Below, piece by piece: positions 8,385 to 15,976 of a DNA stretch of 64,000 nt (position 1 is its first letter; each line of letters opens with the position of its first letter). The stretch covers positions 62,001-126,000 of the forward strand of contig NZ_JACVZE010000008.1 of assembly GCF_015461805.1 (NCBI RefSeq), given 5' to 3'. This DNA comes from Pseudomonas pisciculturae. Lineage in GTDB: Bacteria; Pseudomonadota; Gammaproteobacteria; Pseudomonadales; Pseudomonadaceae. The notes under the pieces were generated by a model that saw only the letters and a list, made by a program, of their open reading frames with translations, made no database searches and was not told the DNA's origin. Position numbers and translations under genes: made by a program.

Positions 8385-9548
8385 TCAGCGGGTTTCGTTG
8401 AACAGTTCGCGACCGATCAACATGCGGCGAATCTCACTGGTGCCAGCGCCGATTTCGTACAGCTTGGCGTCCCGCAACAGGCGCCCGGCAGGGAATTCAT
8501 TGATATAGCCGTTGCCCCCCAGGATCTGGATTGCATCCAGCGCCATCTGCGTAGCGCGCTCGGCGCTGTACAGGATCACCCCGGCGGCGTCCTTGCGCGT
8601 GGTTTCGCCGCGTTCGCACGCCTGGGCTACCGCGTAAAGGTAGGCGCGGCTCGCGTTGAGTTGGGTGTACATGTCGGCGACCTTGCCCTGGATCAACTGG
8701 AATTCGCCGATGCTCTGGCCGAACTGCTTGCGGTCGTGAATGTAGGGCACGATCAGGTCCATGCAGGCTTGCATGATCCCGGTGGGGCCGCCGGAGAGCA
8801 CCACGCGCTCGTAATCCAGACCGCTCATCAGTACCTTCACGCCACCGTTGAGCGCGCCGAGGATGTTTTCTTCGGGCACTTCGACGTCATCAAAAAACAG
8901 CTCGCAGGTGTTGGAGCCGCGCATGCCCAACTTGTCGAATTTGCTGCTGCGGCTGAAGCCTTTCCAGTCGCGCTCGACGATAAACGCGGTGATGCCGTGG
9001 GGGCCCTTTTCCAGGTCGGTCTTGGCGTAGATCACGTAGGTGCTGGCGTCGGGGCCGTTGGTGATCCAGGTCTTGCTGCCGTTGAGCACGTAGTGGTCGC
9101 CGCGCTTGTCGGCGCGCAGTTTCATCGAGACGACATCGGAGCCTGCGTTCGGCTCGCTCATGGCGAGGGCGCCGACGTGTTCGCCACTGATGAGCTGGGG
9201 CAGGTACTTGAGTTTCTGCTCGTGGTTGCCGTTGCGGTTGATCTGGTTCACACACAGGTTGGAGTGGGCGCCGTAGGACAACGCCACCGATGCCGAGCCG
9301 CGGCTGATCTCTTCCATGGCGACTACGTGGGCCAGGTAACCCAGGCCGGCACCGCCGTATTCCTCTGAAACAGTGATACCGAGCAGGCCCATGTCACCGA
9401 ACTTGCGCCACAGGTCGGCAGGGAACAGGTTGTCGCTGTCGATTTGCGCTGCGCGGGGTGCGATTTCCTTGGCTACAAAGGACTGCACCTGGTCGCGCAG
9501 CATGTCGATGGTTTCGCCGAGGGCGAAGTTCAGGGACGGGTAACTCAT
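8385..9548 (-). CDS. liuA: Isovaleryl-CoA dehydrogenase
   Basis: A 387-residue acyl-CoA dehydrogenase. It shows LAMSEPNAGSDVVSMK, KTWITNGPDA, the isovaleryl-type catalytic Glu motif GLDYERVVLSGGP, and QILGGNGYINEFP near the C-terminus. It oxidises isovaleryl-CoA to 3-methylcrotonyl-CoA and is the first gene of the operon. ATG 9548 gives the usual N-terminus (MSYPSLNF) and has an AAGG ribosome site; a longer frame to 9614 reaches into the LiuR operator region. An AAAAACAA motif lies 23 nt upstream of the start, a possible Hfq/Crc site. Confidence 0.95.
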   Translation of the reverse strand: MSYPSLNFALGETIDMLRDQVQSFVAKEIAPRAAQIDSDNLFPADLWRKFGDMGLLGITVSEEYGGAGLGYLAHVVAMEEISRGSASVALSYGAHSNLCVNQINRNGNHEQKLKYLPQLISGEHVGALAMSEPNAGSDVVSMKLRADKRGDHYVLNGSKTWITNGPDASTYVIYAKTDLEKGPHGITAFIVERDWKGFSRSSKFDKLGMRGSNTCELFFDDVEVPEENILGALNGGVKVLMSGLDYERVVLSGGPTGIMQACMDLIVPYIHDRKQFGQSIGEFQLIQGKVADMYTQLNASRAYLYAVAQACERGETTRKDAAGVILYSAERATQMALDAIQILGGNGYINEFPAGRLLRDAKLYEIGAGTSEIRRMLIGRELFNETR

Positions 9549-9615
9549 GGACAGGCACCTTTTCTTAAGCATTGTTTTTATGGGGCCGCTTTGTGGGTTA
9601 GGCAGCGTGCTCACC

Positions 9616-9631
9616 TTTACGTTAACGTAAG
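9616..9631. promoter_or_regulatory. LiuR-like operator 1 (liuA / acyl-CoA synthetase)
   Basis: TTACGTTAACGTAA at 9617-9630 is a perfect 14-bp palindrome built of two ACGT half-sites. It lies 68 bp upstream of liuA in the divergent intergenic region and shares ACGT-NN-ACGT with the palindrome before liuR. MerR-type LiuR is known to bind such sites upstream of liu operons. Confidence 0.75.
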
Positions 9632-9658
9632 CTTGCGTTACGGCGCTGTCAATCGTAG

Positions 9659-9674
9659 TTTACGTAAACGTCAA
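9659..9674. promoter_or_regulatory. LiuR-like operator 2 (liuA / acyl-CoA synthetase)
   Basis: TTTACGTAAACGTCAA, a near-palindrome with the same ACGT-NN-ACGT core, 28 bp upstream of the acyl-CoA synthetase start. Two operators in one divergent region suggest that both transcripts belong to the LiuR regulon. Confidence 0.72.
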
Positions 9675-9701
9675 CCTACAAAAAATACAATAGGGGTCGT
9701 T

Positions 9702-11339
9702 ATGGAACAACCGAATCAGAGCTACAGCCGTGGCTCTCAGGACAAGACCTTGCTGGCCATGACGATTGGCCAGGCCTTCGACAAGACCGTCGCGCAATAC
9801 CCCGATGGCGAAGCGCTGGTGGTGCGCCATCAGCAGCGCCGCTACACCTGGCGGCAGCTGGCCGAGGCCGTTGACCTGCACGCTCGGGCATTTATGGCCC
9901 TGGGCATGCAGACCGGAGATCGCTTGGGGGTCTGGGCCCCCAACTGCGCCGAGTGGTGCATCAGCCAGATCGCCAGCGCCAAGCTGGGGGTGATACTGGT
10001 CAACATTAATCCTGCGTATCGCAGCAGTGAGTTGGACTACGTGCTCAAGCAGTCCGGCTGCCAGTGGCTGGTGTGCGCGGGGGCGTTCAAGACGTCCGAC
10101 TACCACGCGATGCTTCAGGCGTTGAAGCCGGACGTGCGCGGCATCATCAGCCTTGATGCCAACCCGCCCGAAGGGTTCATGCCCTGGTCGCAGTTATCAG
10201 CCCTGGGCGCAGGTGTTGCGCCCGAACAGTTAAGGGCATGCCAGGCCGGCCTGCACTTCGATCAACCGGTGAACATTCAATACACCTCCGGCACCACCGG
10301 CTTCCCCAAGGGCGCCACCCTCAGTCACCACAATATCCTCAACAATGGTTACATGGTCGGCGAAAGCCTGGGCCTCACCGCCCAAGACCGCCTGGTGATC
10401 CCGGTGCCGCTGTACCATTGCTTTGGCATGGTCATGGGCAACCTGGGTTGCATCACCCACGGCACCACGATGATTTACCCCAATGACGGCTTCGACCCGT
10501 TGCTGACCCTCACCGCTGTCGCCGAAGAGCGCGCCACCGGCCTGTACGGCGTGCCCACCATGTTTATCGCCATGCTCGATCACCCACGTCGTGGCGAATT
10601 CGATTTGGCGGCCCTGCGCACCGGCATCATGGCCGGCGCCACATGCCCCATCGAAGTGATGCGCCGGGTCATCAGCGAGTTGCACATGGGCGAAGTGCAG
10701 ATCGCCTACGGCATGACCGAAACCAGCCCGGTGTCGCTGCAAACCGGCGCCGATGACGACCTGGAACGGCGCGTCACCACCGTTGGCCGTACTCAGCCGC
10801 AGTTGGAACACAAGATCATCGATACAAACGGCAACACCGTTGCCCGTGGCGAGATCGGCGAACTGTGCACCCGTGGCTACAGTGTGATGCTCAGTTACTG
10901 GAACAACCCCGACGCCACCCGCGAGGCCATCGACGATGCAGGCTGGATGCACACCGGCGACCTGGCGAGCATGGATGAACACGGCTATGTGTGCATCGCC
11001 GGGCGCAACAAGGACATGATCATTCGCGGCGGCGAGAACGTGTACCCGCGTGAGCTGGAGGAGTTTTTCTTCACCCACCCGGCGGTGGCGGATGTGCAGG
11101 TTATTGGCATCCCGGACGAGCGCTATGGCGAAGAGATTGTGGCGTGGGTCAAGTTCCATCCGGGCCATGTGGCCAACGCGTTGGAGTTGCAGACCTGGTG
11201 CAAAGACCGGATCGCGCACTTCAAGACGCCCAGGCACTTCAAGTTTGTAGACGAGTTTCCGATGACGGTCACCGGCAAGATCCAGAAATTTCGCATGCGC
11301 GAAATTTCGATTGAAGAGCTGCGAACCCACTCTACCTAA
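9702..11339 (+). CDS. AMP-forming acyl-CoA synthetase
   Basis: A 545-residue adenylate-forming enzyme. P-loop YTSGTTGFPKG, then YGMTETSP, TGDLASMDEHGY, hinge IAGRNKDMIIRGGENVYPRE, and the C-terminal catalytic lysine motif VTGKIQKF. The family activates medium-chain, branched or keto acids to CoA thioesters. Its position divergent from liuA with shared LiuR-like sites suggests isovalerate, another branched acid or acetoacetate; this is inference. ATG 9702 has GGGG before it; the longer frame from 9444 overlaps liuA antisense and is rejected. Confidence 0.92.
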   Translation: MEQPNQSYSRGSQDKTLLAMTIGQAFDKTVAQYPDGEALVVRHQQRRYTWRQLAEAVDLHARAFMALGMQTGDRLGVWAPNCAEWCISQIASAKLGVILVNINPAYRSSELDYVLKQSGCQWLVCAGAFKTSDYHAMLQALKPDVRGIISLDANPPEGFMPWSQLSALGAGVAPEQLRACQAGLHFDQPVNIQYTSGTTGFPKGATLSHHNILNNGYMVGESLGLTAQDRLVIPVPLYHCFGMVMGNLGCITHGTTMIYPNDGFDPLLTLTAVAEERATGLYGVPTMFIAMLDHPRRGEFDLAALRTGIMAGATCPIEVMRRVISELHMGEVQIAYGMTETSPVSLQTGADDDLERRVTTVGRTQPQLEHKIIDTNGNTVARGEIGELCTRGYSVMLSYWNNPDATREAIDDAGWMHTGDLASMDEHGYVCIAGRNKDMIIRGGENVYPRELEEFFFTHPAVADVQVIGIPDERYGEEIVAWVKFHPGHVANALELQTWCKDRIAHFKTPRHFKFVDEFPMTVTGKIQKFRMREISIEELRTHST

Positions 11340-11350
11340 CACCGCAAATC

Positions 11351-11446
11351 AAATGTGGGAGGGGGCTTGCTCCCGATAGCGGCGTGTCAGTCACCTCATG
11401 AATTGGCTGACACATTGCTATCGGGAGCAAGCCCCCTCCCACATTT
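11351..11446. repeat. REP doublet (REPIN), GTGGGAGGGGGCTTGCTCCCG type
   Basis: Two inverted REP units facing each other around a short spacer, between the synthetase gene and the crcY terminator. A cruciform or bidirectional transcript-end role is possible. Confidence 0.88.
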
Positions 11447-11487
11447 TTATTCTTCGCCCGCCCAGAACATATCAAACGCCAGAAAGC

Positions 11488-11860
11488 ACAAAGGGGACCC
11501 AAAGGTCCCCTTTAATTTGTCGTTGCGTGCTCTTTTTTTATTATTGAGGGGCGGTCTATTGTTGTTTTTGGCAACCGTTACCCTTTACCGCTGTTTTTGG
11601 CGACCCCCATCCGGGGTCAAGAGCAAACGTATTTTTTTGAGCGCTGATCTGCTTCTTCGTAAACGATCCAACCAGTGGGTAGCTACCTGAGGTAGTTTTA
11701 TTTTTCTCTACTGGTCGCGGGTTTCGGCATTACCGTTCCCTGCGAAGCACATCTTCTCCAAAAAAATCTGTTAGCTGCGTCTCTGCCGTGTTGTTTTTGT
11801 TATGTCAGAGTCGTTTCGTCTTATTTTTATTAGGTTTGGCGCTTTTTATTCTTGTTATGC
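11488..11860 (-). ncRNA. crcY: CrcY-type small RNA (Hfq/Crc decoy)
   Basis: About 370 nt on the minus strand, with several A-rich AANAANAA-type motifs: AACAAGAA, AATAAAAATAA, AACAAAAACAACA, AAAAATAAAA, AAAAACAACAA and AATAATAAAA. These sequester Hfq/Crc and lift catabolite repression. It follows a perfect-spacing sigma-54 promoter and ends in a strong GC hairpin. From memory, P. putida crcY is about 368 nt and lies next to the HMG-CoA lyase gene mvaB; here the gene likewise follows liuE. CrcZ would sit by cbrB, which is not in this window. Confidence 0.9.
11490..11513. terminator. Hairpin terminator at the 3' end of crcY
   Basis: Ten-bp perfect stem AAAGGGGACC / GGTCCCCTTT with a 4-nt loop. 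On the minus strand the stem ends in TTT followed by a U-rich stretch; it may also stop plus-strand transcripts leaving the synthetase gene. Confidence 0.85.
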
Positions 11861-11869
11861 CATAGAGAT

Positions 11870-11885
11870 AGCAGAAGCCGTGCCA
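11870..11885 (-). promoter_or_regulatory. Sigma-54 (-24/-12) promoter of crcY
   Basis: The minus strand reads TGGCACGGCTTCTGCT, with GG and GC separated by exactly 10 bases as sigma-54 requires. It places the RNA start near 11860. Confidence 0.9.
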
Positions 11886-11966
11886 ACTTTTTAAAGTCCT
11901 TTAAAATCAATGGCTTGTGTTTTTTGCATGAAATGACCTACGGCAAATACGACAAAATATGTTCCC

Positions 11967-11998
11967 GTGTTACTCGATGTGTAGGCGGGCGGTAACAC
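11967..11998. promoter_or_regulatory. Candidate CbrB upstream activator site for crcY
   Basis: A perfect 7-bp inverted repeat, GTGTTAC (11967-11973) and GTAACAC (11992-11998), 18 nt apart and about 110-140 bp upstream of the inferred start. The half-sites fit what I recall of the CbrB recognition sequence (TGTTAC...GTAACA). It lies between the liuE stop and the promoter. Confidence 0.75.
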
Positions 11999-12017
11999 AT
12001 TGTCACGGCCCAGCTAC

Positions 12018-12917
12018 TCAACCGGCGTTACGTGCCTTGGCCACTCGTGAGCCGGTAGGTCGGCCCAGTACGTTGCTGATTTGCAGGCCCGCAGCTATCA
12101 ATGCTTGCAGGTCGATACCCGTCTCGATGCCCAGGCCGTTGAGCAGGTACACGACATCTTCAGTTGCGACGTTACCGCTGGCGCCCTTGGCGTACGGGCA
12201 GCCGCCCAGGCCCGCGATAGAGCTGTCGAACACACTGATACCTTCCAGCAGGCTGGCGTAGATATTCGCCACGGCCTGGCCATAGGTGTCATGGAAATGC
12301 CCCGCCAGTTTGTCCCGTGGCACCTGCGCACCCACCACCTCGAATAAGCGTCGGGTAGCGCCCGCCGTGCCAGTACCGATGGTGTCGCCCAGGGAAACTT
12401 CATAGCAGCCCATGGCATACAGCTCCCGTGCGACCGCAGCGACTTGCTCGGGGGCGATCTCACCTTCGTACGGGCAACCCAACACACAGGACACATACCC
12501 GCGCACGCTGATGCCATGCTGCTTGGCCGCCGCCATGATCGGCGCAAAACGCTCCAGGCTCTCGCTGATGGAGCAGTTGATATTGCGCTGTGAAAACGCC
12601 TCGGACGCCGCCGCAAACACCGCCACTTCCTTTACCCCGGCGGCCAGCGCGTCTTCAAAGCCGCGCAGGTTTGGCACCAGTGCACCGTAGGTCACGCCGG
12701 GCTTGCGCTGGATCTGTGCAAACACCTCAGCGGAACCGGCCATCTGCGGCACCCACTTGGGCGAGACAAAACTGCCGACTTCGATATAGCTCAAGCCCGC
12801 GGCGCTCAACGCGTCCACCAGCAGGACCTTGTCCGCCACACTGATAGGCAGGGCTTCGTTCTGCAAACCGTCGCGTGGGCCGACTTCTACCAGGCGAACA
12901 TGGGAGGGGAGGGGCAT
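12018..12917 (-). CDS. liuE: Hydroxymethylglutaryl-CoA lyase
   Basis: A 299-residue TIM-barrel lyase. EVGPRDGLQNE at the N-terminus binds the metal, GHFHDTYGQA supplies metal ligands, and GLGGCPYAKGASGNVATED carries the catalytic Cys. It splits HMG-CoA into acetoacetate and acetyl-CoA, the last step of leucine breakdown. ATG 12917 chosen because AAGG lies eight bases before it; an ATG at 12944 would overlap liuR. It follows liuR by 16 bp, so liuR-liuE is one transcript separate from liuABCD. Confidence 0.95.
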   Translation of the reverse strand: MPLPSHVRLVEVGPRDGLQNEALPISVADKVLLVDALSAAGLSYIEVGSFVSPKWVPQMAGSAEVFAQIQRKPGVTYGALVPNLRGFEDALAAGVKEVAVFAAASEAFSQRNINCSISESLERFAPIMAAAKQHGISVRGYVSCVLGCPYEGEIAPEQVAAVARELYAMGCYEVSLGDTIGTGTAGATRRLFEVVGAQVPRDKLAGHFHDTYGQAVANIYASLLEGISVFDSSIAGLGGCPYAKGASGNVATEDVVYLLNGLGIETGIDLQALIAAGLQISNVLGRPTGSRVAKARNAG

Positions 12918-12933
12918 GGCGATTACCTTCTGA

Positions 12934-13326
12934 TTATTGGCCAATCTGGCTCATGGTATGGGCCAGGGCCTGGGTGCAGCGCTCTTCGGCGGTGTCCAGT
13001 TCCAGCTTCATCTGTTCGATGTCCAGCAACTGCTGCTCAAGCTGCTCACGCCGCTCGGTGATCTTGGCGAGCATGCTGTTGAGCTGCACATGGTTGCCGC
13101 TGGTGGGGTCGTAGAGTTCGATGAGCTCACGGCATTCGGCCAGGGAGAAACCGATGCGCTTGCCCCGCAAAATCAGCTTGAGGCTGACCTTGTCTCGCGC
13201 CGAATAGATGCGCTCCTGGCCCCGGCGTTCCGGGGCCAGCAGGCCTTGTTCTTCGTAGAAGCGAATGGCGCGGGTGGTGATGTCGAGCTCGCGGGCGAGG
13301 TCGGAGATGCTGTAGGTGGTGCTCAT
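12934..13326 (-). CDS. liuR: MerR-family regulator LiuR
   Basis: A 130-residue MerR-family protein: an N-terminal winged HTH (YSISDLARELDITTRAIRFYEEQGLL), a second wing region (RIYSARDKVSLKLI) and a C-terminal coiled-coil dimerisation helix rich in Glu/Gln. No metal-binding cysteine pair, as in LiuR, which senses acyl-CoA intermediates. Adjacent to liuE, with a perfect palindrome 43 bp upstream, consistent with autoregulation. Confidence 0.92.
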   Translation of the reverse strand: MSTTYSISDLARELDITTRAIRFYEEQGLLAPERRGQERIYSARDKVSLKLILRGKRIGFSLAECRELIELYDPTSGNHVQLNSMLAKITERREQLEQQLLDIEQMKLELDTAEERCTQALAHTMSQIGQ

Positions 13327-13368
13327 GGATGGCGCTCAAGAAAATCTTGTCGCTAAACTAAAGGCAGG

Positions 13369-13384
13369 TTGACGTATACGTCAA
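13369..13384. promoter_or_regulatory. LiuR operator upstream of liuR-liuE
   Basis: TTGACGTATACGTCAA is a perfect 16-bp palindrome, 43 bp upstream of the liuR start, with the ACGT-NN-ACGT core of the two sites before liuA. Confidence 0.85.
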
Positions 13385-13397
13385 GCGAATCGCAGTC

Positions 13398-13511
13398 TGT
13401 GGCGAGGGAGCTTGCTGTGGCGAGGGAGCTTGCTCCCGTTCGACAGCGAAGCTGGAGCCGGCTTTTCTGGGGCCGCTACGCAGCCCAGCGGGAGCAAGCT
13501 CCCTCGCCACA
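13398..13511. repeat. REP doublet with duplicated left arm
   Basis: A REP pair of the TGTGGCGAGGGAGCTTGC type around a spacer. The first 18 bp of the left arm are perfectly repeated in tandem (13398-13415 and 13416-13433). Confidence 0.85.
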
Positions 13512-13537
13512 AAAGCTGCCCCAGCACAAAAAGCGGC

Positions 13538-14473
13538 TCAAGCTTGCTTGCCATCCAACTTCTTCTCATGCGCCGTAACCTGCTGGCACAACTCGATCAT
13601 CTGCTCGCGCATCCAGCGATTCGCCGGGTCCTGGTCGGTGCTTTCATGCCAGTACAGGTGCGTTTCCACGGGCGGCACGTCGTTCACCGGCAGGTTGAAC
13701 CAATGCAACTCATGACGGCGTGCAAAGCGCTCGGGCACGGTCATGACCATGTCGGTCTGTTGCAGCACTTGCGACGCCATCAGGTAATGCTGGGAGCGCA
13801 GCGCGATCTTGCGTTGCAGGCCCATCTTGCCAAGTGCCAGGTCGACATGGCCCAAACCGTTGCGGCGGCTGGAGATATGGATGTGGGTCAGGCCCAGATA
13901 GTCATCTAGGGTGAGTTTATCCTTGCTCGCCATGGGATGGCCTTTACGCATCGCGCACACGTAGCGGTCTTCCATCAGCTTGACGTGACGCACCTGCGGG
14001 TCGGTGTTAAGCGGCGCATCCACGGCAAAATCCAGACGCCCGGCCGCCAGTTCCTTGGTGGTCTCGCGGCGTTTTGACAGAAAACTCTCGATCACCACCG
14101 TCGGCGCCAAACGGCGCAGGCGCTGGAACAGCAGCGGCAAAATCACCGCCTCAGTGAGGTCGGTCATGCTGATGCGATAGGTCTTGGCCGCCTGTTGCGG
14201 GTTGAAAATGCGGCTTTCCTGCACCGACACCCGTAGCAGCGACAGCGCATTGCGCACCGGGCCGATGATGTTCTGCGCCATCGGCGTCGGCACCATGCCT
14301 TGTGCGGTGCGTACGAACAACGGGTCGTTGAAGGTCTCGCGCAGGCGGGCCAGAGCGTTGGATACCGCCGGCTGCGTGATGCCGACGATCTGCCCGGCGC
14401 GGGTCAGGTTGGCTTCGGTGTAGATCGCGTCAAAGACGATAAACAGGTTGAGGTCGACCTTGCTCAGATTCAT
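13538..14473 (-). CDS. LysR-type transcriptional regulator
   Basis: A 311-residue LTTR with a NodD-like N-terminus (LSKVDLNLFIVFDAIYTEAN) and HTH in LTRAGQIVGITQPAVSNALARLR, followed by a periplasmic-binding-protein-like effector domain from about residue 95. Divergent from the acyl-CoA dehydrogenase gene with a 151-bp gap, so it probably controls that gene and itself. The effector is unknown. Confidence 0.9.
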   Translation of the reverse strand: MNLSKVDLNLFIVFDAIYTEANLTRAGQIVGITQPAVSNALARLRETFNDPLFVRTAQGMVPTPMAQNIIGPVRNALSLLRVSVQESRIFNPQQAAKTYRISMTDLTEAVILPLLFQRLRRLAPTVVIESFLSKRRETTKELAAGRLDFAVDAPLNTDPQVRHVKLMEDRYVCAMRKGHPMASKDKLTLDDYLGLTHIHISSRRNGLGHVDLALGKMGLQRKIALRSQHYLMASQVLQQTDMVMTVPERFARRHELHWFNLPVNDVPPVETHLYWHESTDQDPANRWMREQMIELCQQVTAHEKKLDGKQA

Positions 14474-14624
14474 TTCGTTGCGCTCTTATTGTTAGGTGGC
14501 CATCGGTCAATCATATATCGGTGATGAATGTTAATACACGCCGAGAATAGGCTAGGTAAATTATCAGTGCTGTTCTAGCATCGATTGCATGACCTAAACA
14601 ACCTCTCAGAGAAGGGAGCTGCTC

Positions 14625-15854
14625 ATGGATTTCGCTTATTCGCCCAAGGTTCAGGAACTGCGTGAACGCGTCACCGCGTTTATGGACGCCTACGTTTATC
14701 CGGCCGAGCCGGTGTTCGAACGCCAGGTCAACGAAGGTGACCGTTGGCAGCCCACTGCCATCATGGAAGAGTTGAAAGCCAAGGCTAAAGCCGAAGGCCT
14801 GTGGAACCTGTTCCTGCCCGAATCTGAGTTGGGCGCTGGCCTCACCAACCTCGAATACGCACCGTTGGCCGAAATCATGGGCCGCTCGCTGCTGGGCCCC
14901 GAGCCGTTCAACTGCTCCGCCCCGGACACCGGCAACATGGAAGTGCTGGTGCGCTACGCCAACGAAGAGCAAAAAGAGCGCTGGCTACAACCGCTGCTGC
15001 GCGGCGAGATCCGCTCGGCGTTTGCCATGACTGAACCCGATGTGGCTTCCTCGGACGCCACCAACATGGCCGCCACGGCCGAGCGTCAGGGCAACGAATG
15101 GGTGATCAACGGCAAGAAATGGTGGACCTCCGGCGCTTGCGACCCGCGTTGCAAGATCCTGATCTTCATGGGCCTGAGCAACCCCGACGCACCGCGCCAT
15201 CAGCAGCACTCGATGATCCTGGTACCGGTCGACACCCCCGGTGTAAAAATCGTACGGCCGTTGCCGGTGTTCGGCTACGACGATGCGCCCCACGGCCACG
15301 CCGAAGTGCTGTTCGACAACGTGCGTGTGCCGTACGAAAACGTTCTGCTCGGTGAAGGCCGTGGCTTTGAAATCGCCCAGGGCCGCCTTGGCCCAGGTCG
15401 TATCCACCACTGCATGCGCTCCATCGGCATGGCTGAGCGGGCGTTGGAATTGATGTGCAAACGCGCCGTCAGCCGCACCGCGTTCGGCAAACCGTTGGCC
15501 CGCCTGGGGGGCAATATCGACAAGATCGCCGACTCACGGATGGAAATCGACATGGCCCGCCTGCTGACACTGAAGGCGGCGTACATGATGGACACGGCGG
15601 GTAATAAAGTGGCGAAAAGCGAAATCGCCCAGATCAAGGTAGTGGCGCCGAACGTGGCGTTGAAGGTAATCGACCGTGCGATCCAGATCCATGGCGGTGC
15701 GGGTGTTTCAAACGACTTCCCGCTGGCCTACATGTACGCCATGCAACGCACCCTGCGCCTGGCCGACGGCCCGGATGAAGTGCACCGCGCGGCGATTGGC
15801 AAGTTTGAAATTGGCAAGTATGTGCCTCGGGAGTTGATGCGCGGCGGGCAGTAA
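14625..15854 (+). CDS. Acyl-CoA dehydrogenase (ACAD10/11-like)
   Basis: A 409-residue acyl-CoA dehydrogenase. FAMTEPDVASSDATNM and KWWTSGACDPRCK form the FAD/substrate region; RTAFGKPLARLGGN and QIHGGAGVSNDFPLAYMYA are in the C-terminal domain, whose GGAGVS motif matches the ACAD10/11-type branch. The substrate acyl chain cannot be read from sequence. A clear AGAAGGGAG ribosome site precedes the start. Probably regulated by the divergent LysR protein. Confidence 0.92.
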   Translation: MDFAYSPKVQELRERVTAFMDAYVYPAEPVFERQVNEGDRWQPTAIMEELKAKAKAEGLWNLFLPESELGAGLTNLEYAPLAEIMGRSLLGPEPFNCSAPDTGNMEVLVRYANEEQKERWLQPLLRGEIRSAFAMTEPDVASSDATNMAATAERQGNEWVINGKKWWTSGACDPRCKILIFMGLSNPDAPRHQQHSMILVPVDTPGVKIVRPLPVFGYDDAPHGHAEVLFDNVRVPYENVLLGEGRGFEIAQGRLGPGRIHHCMRSIGMAERALELMCKRAVSRTAFGKPLARLGGNIDKIADSRMEIDMARLLTLKAAYMMDTAGNKVAKSEIAQIKVVAPNVALKVIDRAIQIHGGAGVSNDFPLAYMYAMQRTLRLADGPDEVHRAAIGKFEIGKYVPRELMRGGQ

Positions 15855-15868
15855 CACCGCATCGCCTG

Positions 15869-15946
15869 CATCGCGGGCAAGCCCGGCTCCCACATTTTGA
15901 AGGCGTTCACAAATCAAAATGTGGGAGGGGGCTTGCTCGCGAAGGG
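15869..15946. repeat. REP pair, outward-facing
   Basis: One REP unit (15869-15898) and a second in the opposite sense (15917-15946), between convergent genes. Unlike most doublets here, the GTGGGAG heads face each other in the middle. Confidence 0.8.
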
Positions 15947-15976
15947 GCCCGCCTGAACAACAAAAAACCTGAGGTT

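Noticed and set aside
9444..9701. N-terminal extension of the acyl-CoA synthetase
   Set aside because: Would cover the LiuR operators and the start of liuA; the conserved N-terminus begins at 9702.
11355..11690. Plus-strand 111-codon gene
   Set aside because: Composed of a REP doublet and the complement of crcY.
14474..14624. LysR box in the LysR-dehydrogenase gap
   Set aside because: Some T-N11-A dyads can be found but none is clearly better than chance in this AT-rich stretch.
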